Shown: positions 16,765-25,363 of the stretch, one piece after another | How positions within the stretch are numbered: the stretch's first letter is position 1 | Layout of the letters: each line of letters opens with the position of its first letter | Assembly: GCA_004292515.1 (NCBI GenBank) | Contig: RDXB01000050.1 | Coordinates: 1-52,972 of the forward strand | Length of the DNA stretch: 52,972 bases | Source of the DNA: Oscillatoriales cyanobacterium | GTDB taxonomy: Bacteria > Cyanobacteriota > Cyanobacteriia > CACIAM-69d | Direction of reading: 5' to 3' | Notes under the pieces: model-generated | What the model was told of the DNA's origin: nothing | The model's input: the letters and a program-made list of their open reading frames with translations, nothing else | The model's database searches: none | Program-made: the position numbers and the translations under genes

Positions 16765-17640
16765 AAGCTCAGATCGGGTAAGAAAATCAAAGGAAAAATC
16801 AACAGGGAACAACCAGCGATTAGCTAGTTTCGCGCCCAGGGGACGATCGAAGTCATTGCGGCTTTTGTCGGGAGCATGATGAACCGTCAACCATGGTTAA
16901 CCGTCAGCTCCTGAACGCAGATGAACTGGGATCAGCCCAAAACTGCCCTGGACGGTTTGTTAACAGGCAGATTAGTAATAGCGGACGCGCGAATCTTCCC
17001 ATTATCCCTAAATCGGCCGTTTTTCTAGAGGTTGGCGCGATCGAGCTGTGACGGGATGGTGGAGATCATCCCCGATTGTTCCCAATTGCCCCCGATCGCC
17101 CCTAATTGCCTCTGAATGGCGCTTGGGTTGAATGGCGCTTGGGTGATCGCCGACTGTTGCTGGGTGGGTAATTCATCGCTAGCGGCTGATGGCTGATTGG
17201 AGATTGCGAGCGAGGGATCGCTGACTGGCTGCCACGGCCACGGGATCGCGGGGCAATGGTGAAGAGAAGGCCGCGGCGATCGGGCATCGTCCCAATTCGT
17301 GATAGGTTTGATGCTCTTTGTCGAGCGTGCGGCCATCCGAGCCGGTGCACGGGCTGCGACGGACTCCAGGGTTGATGGTCGTTTTGCGGCTGGTTTGACC
17401 TGGGCTGGTGGTTGCAGCAACTGTCCTATTGGGCAAAGACGGCTAGAATGACTTCGCCCTGTTGGTTGTTGGTGATGACAACCGGGTGGCGATCGCCCAA
17501 AATTTTCGGGTGGTGGGGCCTGTGGCCGTTGGTCAGCACGAGCCTTGCAAAACCGCGCATTGCCAAGATGCGCACTGTAAAGATGCGCACTGTAAAAATG
17601 TGCCGGAGCGATCGCCGTTCGATCGAGATTCGTCCAGAGG
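16765..17640. other. Long non-coding region upstream of dnaA
   Basis: This 876-bp gap separates the divergent amidase gene from dnaA. Open frames across 17025-17648 on the minus strand have no recognisable domain and Pro/Ser-rich composition. There is a 16-bp direct repeat of GAATGGCGCTTGGGT at about 17113-17144, and a 15-bp direct repeat at 17566-17595. I found no cluster of DnaA boxes of the TTATCCACA or TTTTCCACA type, so an origin of replication is not supported. Confidence 0.5.
17566..17595 (+). promoter_or_regulatory. 15-bp direct repeat just upstream of dnaA
   Basis: Two exact adjacent copies of AGATGCGCACTGTAA end 45 bp before the dnaA start, followed by a half copy AAATGTGCC. The location in the untranslated leader or promoter of dnaA makes a binding site possible. 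The regulatory role is a guess from position. Confidence 0.4.
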
Positions 17641-19065
17641 ATGTCCACCGTGGAAAAGTCGCTCGATGTGTTCTGGGGGCAGATTTTGGATCAACTCCAA
17701 AATCAACTGAGCCGGCCGACCTTTGAAACTTGGATCAAAACGGCCATTGCAGAGCGCTTGGACGATCGGGCATTGGTGGTGCGGACTCCGACTCCCTTTG
17801 CGCGCAATTGGCTGCAAAAGTATTACCTGAAGGCGATCGCCCAGGCGGCCCGTGAGGTGCTCGGCCATGACGTGGAAATTCAAATTGTGGCGGCTCGGGG
17901 CGACGAGAGCGTGGGCGGGGCGATCGATCCCGAGGCCTTTTTGCCACCGGCCGAACCGATCGTGGAAGCGCCTGCCGCCCCCGCCAGTTCGGAGCGAGCG
18001 GATCGGTCAGATCGGGGCCGCAACGCCACCGAACTGAATTCCAAATACACCTTTTCGCGGTTTGTGGTGGGGGCCAACAATCGCATGGCCCACGCCGCGT
18101 CCTTGGCGGTGGCTGAGTCACCGGGGCGGGAATTTAATCCGCTATTTTTGTGTGGCGGCGTGGGTTTAGGCAAAACCCATTTGATGCAGGCGATCGGGCA
18201 CTATCGCCTCGAAACCGACCCCAACGCGCGAATTTATTACGTCTCCACCGAGCAATTCACGAATGATTTAATCGCGGCAATCCGTAAAGATGGAATGCAG
18301 CGATTCCGCGAGTTTTATCGCGCGGTAGATGTGCTGATTGTGGATGACATTCAGTTTATCGAAGGCAAAGAATATACCCAAGAAGAATTTTTCTACACGT
18401 TTAATACGCTGCATGAAGCGGGTAAGCAAGTAGTGCTAGCGAGCGATCGCCCACCTAGCCAAATTCCCCGACTGCAAGAGCGCCTCTCATCGCGATTTTC
18501 GATGGGGCTAATTGCCGATATTCAACCACCGGACTTTGAAACCCGGATGGCGATTTTACAAAAGAAAGCAGAATACGAAAACATCCGCATGACCCGCGAT
18601 GTCATTGAGTATATTGCAGCGAGCTACACCTCCAATATTCGAGAATTAGAAGGGGCGTTAATTCGGGCAGTAGCCTACATTTCGATTTCTGGCTTGCCGA
18701 TGACGGTGAGTAATATTGCCCCAGTTTTGAACCCGCCGATCGAAACCGTTGAAGCCTCGCCCGAATCCGTGATTCAAATTGTGGCCGATGCCTTTAACAT
18801 TTTGATCGAAGATTTGAAGGGCAATTCCCGCCGCCGTGAAATCAGCCAAGCGCGCCAAGTCGGGATGTTTTTGATGCGGCAACATACGGATTTGAGCCTG
18901 CCACGGATTGGCGAAGAATTTGGCGGCAAAGACCACACAACGGTGATGTATAGCTGCGACAAGGTAGCCCAGCTCAAAAACGGTGATCCAGAATTTGCCC
19001 AAACCCTGCGCCAACTGAGCGATCGCATTAATTTAGCTGCCCAACCCCCGGCCCCCTCCAACTAG
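17641..19065 (+). CDS. dnaA: Chromosomal replication initiator protein DnaA
   Basis: A 474-residue AAA+ protein. The N-terminal domain I (about 1-85) is followed by a short acidic/Pro-rich linker. The ATPase domain has Walker A GGVGLGKT at 172-179 and Walker B in VLIVDDIQF. The C-terminal DNA-binding domain ends with the DnaA signature [14 protein letters not shown]. The domain order and length are normal. In many cyanobacteria dnaA is not next to dnaN; here too, leuD follows. Confidence 0.97.
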   Translation: MSTVEKSLDVFWGQILDQLQNQLSRPTFETWIKTAIAERLDDRALVVRTPTPFARNWLQKYYLKAIAQAAREVLGHDVEIQIVAARGDESVGGAIDPEAFLPPAEPIVEAPAAPASSERADRSDRGRNATELNSKYTFSRFVVGANNRMAHAASLAVAESPGREFNPLFLCGGVGLGKTHLMQAIGHYRLETDPNARIYYVSTEQFTNDLIAAIRKDGMQRFREFYRAVDVLIVDDIQFIEGKEYTQEEFFYTFNTLHEAGKQVVLASDRPPSQIPRLQERLSSRFSMGLIADIQPPDFETRMAILQKKAEYENIRMTRDVIEYIAASYTSNIRELEGALIRAVAYISISGLPMTVSNIAPVLNPPIETVEASPESVIQIVADAFNILIEDLKGNSRRREISQARQVGMFLMRQHTDLSLPRIGEEFGGKDHTTVMYSCDKVAQLKNGDPEFAQTLRQLSDRINLAAQPPAPSN

Positions 19066-19172
19066 GGCGATCGCCTGAAGAGACGAATCGATGCATATTC
19101 CTGGTCGCGATCGGCGGTAGGATATCGATACTATTTCGATCGGCGATCTGAGCCAATCAACTGTTAATTCCC

Positions 19173-19775
19173 ATGAGCGAAATCAACAGCACAATCCAAC
19201 AAATTTCAGGGCCGGGTTTGCCCCTGCGCGGTGATGATATCGACACCGATCGAATCATTCCTGCTCGATTTTTGCGCTGCGTGACCTTTGATGGGCTTGG
19301 AGACCACGCCTTTGTCGATGATCGCCAACAACTGAACGGTGAACACCCCTTCGATCGCCCGGTCTACCAAGGAGCCAAGCTGTTGGTTGTCAATCGCAAC
19401 TTTGGCTGTGGCTCCAGTCGGGAACATGCACCCCAAGCGATCGCCCGTTGGGGAATTCAGGCAATCATCGGCGAAAGTTTTGCGGAAATTTTCTTTAGCA
19501 ATTGTGTGGCGATCGGGATTCCCTGCGTGACGGCCGATCACGAAGCCCTCTTGAGTTTGCAAACGGCGATCGAAGCAAATCCCACTGCCCCTGTCACCCT
19601 CGACTTGGATCAACTGACCGTGGCGATCGGCGATCTGACCATCCCCGTAGCCATGAAGGACGGCCCGCGCCAGGCCTTCCTCAGTGGCATGTGGGACAGT
19701 TGCGGTCAGTTGGTCGCTCAACTGCCCACCGTCCGCGAAAGCGTCACCAAATTGCCTTACCTCGCCTGGACTTAA
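19173..19775 (+). CDS. leuD: 3-isopropylmalate dehydratase small subunit
   Basis: A 200-residue subunit that pairs with LeuC to isomerise 2- to 3-isopropylmalate in leucine synthesis. Signature blocks are GDDIDTDRIIPARFLR, the active-site loop NFGCGSSREHAPQAI, and GESFAEIFFSNC. It belongs to the short bacterial/archaeal LeuD type. It is 107 bp downstream of dnaA on the same strand, with leuC not in the window. Confidence 0.95.
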   Translation: MSEINSTIQQISGPGLPLRGDDIDTDRIIPARFLRCVTFDGLGDHAFVDDRQQLNGEHPFDRPVYQGAKLLVVNRNFGCGSSREHAPQAIARWGIQAIIGESFAEIFFSNCVAIGIPCVTADHEALLSLQTAIEANPTAPVTLDLDQLTVAIGDLTIPVAMKDGPRQAFLSGMWDSCGQLVAQLPTVRESVTKLPYLAWT

Positions 19776-20030
19776 GCAAGGCCCGGCCACACGAATTTTC
19801 ACCTTGCAGGCTAGGGGGCAACGGACGATTGGTGGTCTACCGTGTCCAATACTGGCCTGTCCAATACTGGTCAATGTCAAATACTTGTCAAAAGGTAAAA
19901 AGATGCATCGATCGCCCCCAACCCCCTAGGAACTCGCGAGGTTGTTCCGTAGAATGAGAGAGTGGAGATTTGGGAATCGCCCAAGACTCCGAAACCATCA
20001 CTGCGCGCCCACTCCCCGAGGTGGCATCTG

Positions 20031-20549
20031 ATGCTGAAGGCCTCTTCCCAGCGATCACTCTGTACAACCTTAGCCGCCCTCTTGGCGACCAGCGCGGTTG
20101 CCCTGCCAGCCCAAGCCGGTAACCTCTGCATGGGCGACCTGGAACAGTTCGTCTGTTTGGAAAATGCCGACCAGCACGTGGAAATTGCCGGTGCTTGGAA
20201 TGAATCCCTATTGGCTATGGGGCTAGATCCCGGCCAAGCCGCCGAAGTCGATCGCCTCTATCAGTCAATTTTGGGCCGGCCGGCCGATTTGGATGGGCTG
20301 CGTACCTACACCCGCGCCCTAGGTCAGGGCTGGTCGTTGCACAAAGTTCGCTGGGCGATCGCCAACAGTTCCGAAGCCCAGGTCGCGATCCATCGCATCT
20401 ATCGCGAAGTGCTCGATCGCGAAGCCGACAACGAAGGCCTCAACACCTACCGCGATCGCCTAGAGCGGGGTTGGGAGCTGAACCGAGTCCGCAACGACAT
20501 CAACGCTAGCTATGAAGCCCAGTCCCGTCGTCGCCCCCTCACCAGCTAA
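20031..20549 (+). CDS. Secreted DUF4214-domain protein
   Basis: A 172-residue protein. The ATG at 20031 is preferred over the GTG at 19962 because it is followed directly by a signal peptide (SLCTTLAALLATSAVALPAQA). The mature region contains two DUF4214-like units: VDRLYQSILGRPADLDGLRTYTRAL and IHRIYREVLDREADNEGLNTYRDRL, each followed by (G)W.L..VR..I..S.EA. DUF4214 occurs in bacterial secreted and S-layer-like proteins, with an unclear role. Two cysteines flank the LCMGDLEQFVCLEN segment. Confidence 0.82.
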   Translation: MLKASSQRSLCTTLAALLATSAVALPAQAGNLCMGDLEQFVCLENADQHVEIAGAWNESLLAMGLDPGQAAEVDRLYQSILGRPADLDGLRTYTRALGQGWSLHKVRWAIANSSEAQVAIHRIYREVLDREADNEGLNTYRDRLERGWELNRVRNDINASYEAQSRRRPLTS

Positions 20550-20699
20550 GGGGGGTGAATCCTCGCCCTGCTAGATTTTGAATCAGTCCGCTAGCTAGCA
20601 CAATGCAATCATCGCGATCATCCACAACCCGCATAGACCCACACTACTGGATTGGGCCATGCGGGTTGATTTTGGGCACTTTCGCCGAAGGAACAGCAG

Positions 20700-20815
20700 C
20701 TCCATGCCCCATTGATCGATCGATGCAGACAAGGAGCTTCAGCCCCTTACCCCCACGACTATTGGTGCTTTGCCCGTGACCAAAGATCCTTTTCAAACAT
20801 CCTCATAGGGCCTGT
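20700..20815 (+). mobile_element. Family A element lacking its left end
   Basis: The sequence from TCCATGCCCCATTGATCG to the right terminal repeat CTTTTCAAACATCCTC matches family A. The first 30 bp or so of the element, including AGAGGATGTCTGAAAAG, are replaced by unrelated sequence. The central palindrome is degenerate (AAGGAGCTTCAGCCCCTT). Confidence 0.7.
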
Positions 20816-20817
20816 CA

Positions 20818-20988
20818 TTAATTAGCCTAAAAAATTAGCCTAAAACCCTGATGCCACCGGGACGCGATTGTGGGGGCAAATTTTTGGGGGCAAATTGTGG
20901 GGGGCAAGAGGCTTGAGCATCTTGTTACGACTATTGAGGCATGGAAAATCGATGATTTCAGACCCATACCGGAAGTGATGACATCCCC
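20818..20988 (-). mobile_element. Family B element with TA flanks
   Basis: The ends are GGGCCTGTCATTA and TGATGACATCCCC, with TA on both sides (20816-20817 and 20989-20990). Short internal duplications, ATTAGCCTAAAA twice and GGGGGCAAAT twice, make it 171 bp instead of about 142. It is in the same orientation as the copy at 4594-4735 and abuts the preceding family A remnant. Confidence 0.8.
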
Positions 20989-21048
20989 TAGCCTCATTTC
21001 CGCAATTAAGCTGTTATTTAAGCTGTTATTGATCTCCTTTGGCACCCT

Positions 21049-22104
21049 ATGTCTTTGCTGAATGACTCCGTCTTCACCCGCCGCCGGCTTTTGCAATACG
21101 GGGCGATCGCCCTTGGTTCCGGGTTAGCCACCGCTTGTAACAGTAACCCCGAAGCCAGCAGCAGCCCAGCAGCCAGCAGCAGCCCAGCAGGGCTTGATCG
21201 CGTCACCCTCGCAACGGATTGGGTGGCCCAGGCAGAGCATGGCGGTTTTTATCAAGCCCTCGCGACGGGGATCTATCGCGACTATGGCTTGGATGTGAAA
21301 ATTCGGATGGGCGGCCCCCAAGCAGCCACGGGCACGCAACTGCTGTTTGGCAAAGTGGCTGACTTCGCCATGAGCAACAGCACGATCGCCCTGAACGCCG
21401 TTGCTGAGGGTGTTCCCAAGGTGACGGTTGCAGGCTTTTTCCAAAAAGATCCGCGCTGTATTGTGGCTCACCCAGGCGTGAAAGATTTGGCTGATTTGAA
21501 GGGTAAGCCGTTGTTTGTTACGCCCCAAGCTGTTTCAGATTTTTGGGGATTGCTGGCGAAGAAATACGGATTTACAGATAGCCAACGCCGAGTTTATAAC
21601 TTCAATCCTGCCCCATTCTTGGCAGATAAAACCTCTGCGCAACAGGGATTTGTCACCTCAGAACCCTACAGCATTGAAAAAGAGGGTGGTTTTAAACCTG
21701 CTGTGTTTTTGCTCGCTGATGTGGGATATAAACCCTACGCCACCACGATCGACACCACCAGTCAAATGATCGCAGAGAAGCCAGATGTGGTCAAACGATT
21801 TGTGCAGGCCTCCACGAAGGGATGGTATAGCTACTTGGCTGATCCGGCCCCTGGCAATGCCTTGATCAAAAAAGACTATCCCGAAATGACAGACGATCGC
21901 TTGACCTATGGCATTGCCAAGCTGAAGGAATATGGAATTGTGCTGTCTGGTGATGCGCTAACCAAAGGGATTGGCTATATGAGCGATACCCGCTGGCGGG
22001 AATTTTTTGAGGATATGGTGGGTTTTGGGGTTTATGCCAAAACCCTGGACTATCGCAAAGCATTCACGTTGGATTTTGTTCAAGACTTGCCTACGTCGGT
22101 CTAA
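21049..22104 (+). CDS. NMT1/THI5-like ABC transporter substrate-binding lipoprotein
   Basis: A 351-residue protein. Twin arginines (RRR 11-13) and a lipobox ending at Cys30 (GLATAC) indicate an exported lipoprotein, possibly through Tat. A Ser/Pro/Ala linker contains a small duplication (ASSSPA twice). The mature domain matches the THI5/ThiY/SsuA group: LATDWVAQAEHGGFYQALATGIYRDYGLDVKIRMGGP, then QLLFGKVADFAMSNS and LADLKGKPLFVTPQ. ThiY-type proteins bind thiamine pyrimidine precursors, and SsuA binds sulfonates. The sequence slightly favours the pyrimidine type. No permease or ATPase gene is adjacent. Confidence 0.87.
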   Translation: MSLLNDSVFTRRRLLQYGAIALGSGLATACNSNPEASSSPAASSSPAGLDRVTLATDWVAQAEHGGFYQALATGIYRDYGLDVKIRMGGPQAATGTQLLFGKVADFAMSNSTIALNAVAEGVPKVTVAGFFQKDPRCIVAHPGVKDLADLKGKPLFVTPQAVSDFWGLLAKKYGFTDSQRRVYNFNPAPFLADKTSAQQGFVTSEPYSIEKEGGFKPAVFLLADVGYKPYATTIDTTSQMIAEKPDVVKRFVQASTKGWYSYLADPAPGNALIKKDYPEMTDDRLTYGIAKLKEYGIVLSGDALTKGIGYMSDTRWREFFEDMVGFGVYAKTLDYRKAFTLDFVQDLPTSV

Positions 22105-22213
22105 TTGTGGGGGCGATCGCAGCTCTGATTGCAGTCATGATCGCAGCCCCGATCGCAGCCCCGATCTCAGTCATGATTACAGCCACTTCGGTTTAATAGT
22201 TTGAATAGCTTCC
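22105..22213. other. Short HIP1-derived imperfect repeats after binding-protein gene
   Basis: The stretch repeats GATCGCAGCC and CAGTCATGAT several times in imperfect form (22128-22190). It has no terminator-like hairpin with a T-tract. It looks like slippage or HIP1-rich spacer DNA. Confidence 0.4.
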
Positions 22214-22348
22214 AGAGGGTGTCTGAAAAGCCAAAATTGATACTCCAGATACCCCAGCGATCGATGCAGACAAGGGAATTAAGCCCCTGGCTTCCCAGCG
22301 ACCCTTGGTGCTTGGCCCGGGCCAATTGATCCTTTGCAGACACCCTCT
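22214..22348 (+). mobile_element. Complete family A MITE-like element
   Basis: A 135-bp element with ends AGAGGGTGTCTGAAAAG and CCTTTGCAGACACCCTCT. Relative to the copy at 48836-48968, the left end changes GGATGTC to GGGTGTC and the right end makes the matching change to GACACCC, so pairing is preserved. The central palindrome is degenerate. Confidence 0.85.
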
Positions 22349-22350
22349 CG

Positions 22351-22470
22351 GATTGCGGATGCTATGGGGTTGTGAGTTGGTGGACATTTGCCCACCCTAC
22401 GGGCTACGGGCTTCTTCTACGGGCTTCTACAAGCTGCTGTACTTATTAAGCGAGGTCAAGGCTGTATTCA
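22351..22470 (+). repeat. Family C repeat
   Basis: The sequence from GATTGCGGATGCTATGGGG through GGTGGACATTTGCCCACC to TTAAGCGAGGTCAAGGCTGTA matches 50213-50300 on the same strand and, in part, 38651-38720 on the other strand. A 16-bp insertion (GGGCTTCTTCTAC twice) enlarges this copy. It touches the family A element. Confidence 0.7.
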
Positions 22471-22567
22471 TCATGTTTGATGAGGTTTGGTGTGAAGGTT
22501 TGGTGTAAACGACAGCACTAATTGCAGCGCAATTTTTGTGAAAACTTCGAGCAATTGTGCATGGTGA

Positions 22568-24727
22568 TCAGGTCATGTCAGCCAGCACCGGCAGCAAGAT
22601 AGTCATCGTGGTGCCGTGATGTGGAATCGAATGACATTCGATCGTGCCGTGATGACGCTCCACCACAATTTGGTAGGCGATCGCCATCCCTAAACCCGTT
22701 CCTTTGCCCACGGGCTTGGTTGTGTAAAACGGATCAAATAGCTTGGCGCTCGTGTCTGCACTCATGCCAATACCGTTATCAGCGATCGCAATTTTCACCC
22801 AAGTTTCTTGAATCGATTCAGTTGAGATTACGATCTGCGGGGATTCGTGATGGACGGGGGCAGTTTGCCATCGCTCTTCGATCGCATCGATCGCATTCAC
22901 AATCAAATTTGTCAGCACCTGATCAATTTGACCGAGGGTGCAGTCCACTGGAGGAATGGGGCGATCGTTCCGAATCAACTGAATTTGAGGTACCGACTGT
23001 AACAGCCGATGGTGCAGAATCATCAGAACACGATCGAGGGATTCATACAAATTAGCCGGCTCCTTGGCCTCATTGGTGACGTGGGAATAAATTCGTAAGG
23101 ACTTGACAATCTCTCGAATTCGCCCTGTTCCCACACGCATGGACTGCAACAACTTGGGAAAATCTTGGGCAATAAAATCCAGGTCAGAATCTTGTAAAGC
23201 TTGCAGGGCTTCATCAGCAAATGCAGGAACTTGATCCCCTGTTGCCATCCATTGACGAATAGCGCGCTGGTAGACGTTTAAGGCATTTAACAAATCAACG
23301 GCATATTCACTGGCATGGTGTAAGTTGCCATGGACAAAACTCACCGGATTATTAATTTCGTGAGCAATGCCTGCCACCAATTGCCCCAAACTCGACAGCT
23401 TCTCGGACTGAATTAAGTGGGTCTGGGCATTTTTGAGATTGGTCAGGGCCGTTTCGAGTTCGTGGGTGCGTTCTTGTAGAGACCGTTGAGACTGTTGGAG
23501 ATCTTGATTGGCACTCACCACTTGACCGAGCAAACCGTCACGGGCGATCGCTTGTTGAATGCCACGAACTAGATAGGCCGTAATGCTGCCCGTTAAGGTC
23601 AGTCCCAACACGAGGGCCCACAAACTGCCAGACCCAAGGTGCAGTGCTGGGGCTGTGGGCAGCAGCAGCAATGACAATTCCCGATCGCCGACCCCGATCG
23701 AGTGGGTGCAAATATCCCACGGGCCGTTCCAGGGACAGGTGACGGAGGACTGGAAGTGATCAGCCCCAGAAACAGTGCCAGGAATGGTGGCCACGAGGGG
23801 ATTGAGGGGATCTAGAGGGCTAGGTTGGGGCAAGCGAGCTTCTAGGTAATCTAGGGGCCGGTCAAATAAGAAGACCTGTAAATTCAGCACTCCCATACGC
23901 CCCAGGGTCATCCGCAGCGATCGATTCACATCGATTTCAGCCAAAAACCACCCTCGATCGCTCGCCTGCACCACCAAAAGCAGTGGCTTGAGGCCAGGCA
24001 CAATCGCTGTGATCGGTCGTTGGATCGATCGCGATCGAACAAACAGGGGCAAGAGCTGCTGCCAATCACGATCCGTGGCTGTCGCGGCCCAGGTGCGGTC
24101 AGTGGGCCCATTGCCCACCGTCAGTCGAGGGCGCGGCAGGGTTGCCACGGTGGTCGCCGACTGGGGCGTGGCGGCGGCGGCCGACGATGGCAGCTCAATC
24201 CAGTTCACTCCCTGCACAGCCAAGGCATCCGATCGCAAAATGCGACTGCTGGCAGCAAAGTCCGCCGCCGACTCGGGCTGACGGCGACTGTAGAGCAGCG
24301 CCCCAGCCCGCGTCATTTGCAACGACTGTTCTAGCTCGTAGTCAAAGGCGGCGGCGATATCCTGGGTGCGACGTTGCAACTCAGCCCGAGCCTTGGCCAT
24401 TTCGTGATCGGTGAGCTTCAGCGCCACCTCGATTGCACAGCCCACCCCAATTACCGCCGTCAGCGCCACGGGCCAGTAATGTCGCCACAGCGATCGACCT
24501 CGGGGCGGCGTGGGCGGGCGGTTGTCGGGAGCCAATCGCGGCTCTGTTGGTGAAGGGTCAGGAGGTTCAACCGGCAATTTTGTGGGTGAAACCGTCAACA
24601 TTGACCAAAGAGTGGGGGGAGGTTGATCAAGGCGACCTGATATCAGCGGCTGACCGGGCGTGACGGCATGGGATTTCCAGCCTGCGATCCAAGAATTCTG
24701 AGGAGATGGAGTATTCACGAATGGCAT
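22568..24727 (-). CDS. Membrane-bound sensor histidine kinase with CHASE-like sensor
   Basis: A 719-residue kinase. A Pro-rich cytoplasmic N-terminus (1-80) is followed by transmembrane segments at about 86-104 and 368-388 enclosing a periplasmic domain of some 260 residues. The QDIAAAFDYELEQSLQMTRAGALLYSRR start of that domain resembles CHASE sensors. A coiled coil (about 400-445) leads to the HisKA box with phospho-accepting His456 in AGIAHEINNPVSF. The HATPase domain has VLTNLIVNAIDAIEE, DNGIGM and GKGTGLGMAI. A start at Met43 would drop most of the Pro-rich tail. No response regulator is adjacent, so the target is unknown. Confidence 0.92.
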   Translation of the reverse strand: MPFVNTPSPQNSWIAGWKSHAVTPGQPLISGRLDQPPPTLWSMLTVSPTKLPVEPPDPSPTEPRLAPDNRPPTPPRGRSLWRHYWPVALTAVIGVGCAIEVALKLTDHEMAKARAELQRRTQDIAAAFDYELEQSLQMTRAGALLYSRRQPESAADFAASSRILRSDALAVQGVNWIELPSSAAAATPQSATTVATLPRPRLTVGNGPTDRTWAATATDRDWQQLLPLFVRSRSIQRPITAIVPGLKPLLLVVQASDRGWFLAEIDVNRSLRMTLGRMGVLNLQVFLFDRPLDYLEARLPQPSPLDPLNPLVATIPGTVSGADHFQSSVTCPWNGPWDICTHSIGVGDRELSLLLLPTAPALHLGSGSLWALVLGLTLTGSITAYLVRGIQQAIARDGLLGQVVSANQDLQQSQRSLQERTHELETALTNLKNAQTHLIQSEKLSSLGQLVAGIAHEINNPVSFVHGNLHHASEYAVDLLNALNVYQRAIRQWMATGDQVPAFADEALQALQDSDLDFIAQDFPKLLQSMRVGTGRIREIVKSLRIYSHVTNEAKEPANLYESLDRVLMILHHRLLQSVPQIQLIRNDRPIPPVDCTLGQIDQVLTNLIVNAIDAIEERWQTAPVHHESPQIVISTESIQETWVKIAIADNGIGMSADTSAKLFDPFYTTKPVGKGTGLGMAIAYQIVVERHHGTIECHSIPHHGTTMTILLPVLADMT

Positions 24728-25130
24728 TCACCCGGCAGTGTTTTGACCGACGGTTTGGAGAGGGTGGAATTGAGAAAGTCCTTCTATTCTAATTGAGAAG
24801 TATTTGCAACTAGGAAGGATCATATTTCGATTAATCTATTGAACAGCCAATATCCATAGGATCTTCAAAAGTCCAGGCCAGGTCGTGATGCTTTCAAGGC
24901 TGTGCGGAACGACCGATTTACGCTGCTCTGGTCGTTACAACAGGAATTTACAGCACTTTTCAGCCAAGGCCTTGACAATGCTGGCCTCAGCGGCTGGGAG
25001 GTCTGACTACCGGTTTCAGGGTCGCGATCGCTGCCACTACCTGACCCGAAGTTATTGATAAATCTGGCTAACACCGGCTCACACTGGCTAACACCATAGA
25101 CCGTTGGCAAGCATCGACTACCAGCCCTCA
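24728..25130. other. Intergenic region upstream of the kinase gene
   Basis: No protein-like reading frame. The first 120 bp are AT-rich and probably hold the promoter of the divergent kinase gene. The rest is GC-richer, with a short direct repeat of CTGGCTAACACC (around 25064-25097). Confidence 0.45.
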
Positions 25131-25274
25131 TCGCGCAGCATGATCCTGAAACCGTCGATTTTCCATCCCTCAATCGCTGTAATTCAGACGCTGTAATTCA
25201 GATGCTCAAGCCCCTTGCCCCCACGAGCCGCTAACGGTGGAATTAGGGTTTCAGACTCATTGAGGACAGGCCCT
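25131..25274 (+). mobile_element. Degenerate family B element
   Basis: Typical B segments are present: CCTGAAACCGTCGATTTTCC, the core CTCAAGCCCCTTGCCCCCACGA, GCTAACGGTGGAATTAGGG and a right end GAGGACAGGCCCTC. The left terminal repeat is not recognisable. A 12-bp internal duplication (GCTGTAATTCAGA) replaces part of the core. Confidence 0.65.
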
Positions 25275-25363
25275 CGGAGTCAGGGTTTTGACCAATCCTG
25301 CATCAGTCCTGGCAAAATCAGGGGGCATCTTAATTCAACTCTGAAGCGATCGCTGGCCGCGCC

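Larger units (their letters stand above)
20550..21048. other. Repeat-filled gap before the binding-protein gene
   Basis: About half of this gap is a truncated family A copy followed directly by a family B copy. The first 150 bp contain nothing recognisable beyond a short inverted pair around CCCGCATAGACCC and GGGCCATGCGGG (20625-20665). A TPP-riboswitch consensus (CTGAGA...ACCTGATC) was looked for upstream of the THI5-like gene and not found. Confidence 0.5.

Noticed and set aside
17437-17575. Short minus-strand frame ending VVITNNQQGEVILAVFAQ, reminiscent of a Phd-type antitoxin end
   Set aside because: About 44 residues, no proper N-terminal domain, no toxin partner and a weak resemblance only.
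16765-17640. Origin of replication next to dnaA
   Set aside because: I found no cluster of DnaA boxes or AT-rich unwinding region in the gap.
17025-17648. 207-codon open frame on the minus strand upstream of dnaA
   Set aside because: Low-complexity Pro/Ser/Gln composition, no domain, and it runs across the dnaA start. It is probably an open frame by chance in GC-rich DNA.
20850-21048. TPP riboswitch before the THI5-like gene
   Set aside because: No CTGAGA or ACCTGATC elements were found; the region is mostly a family B element.
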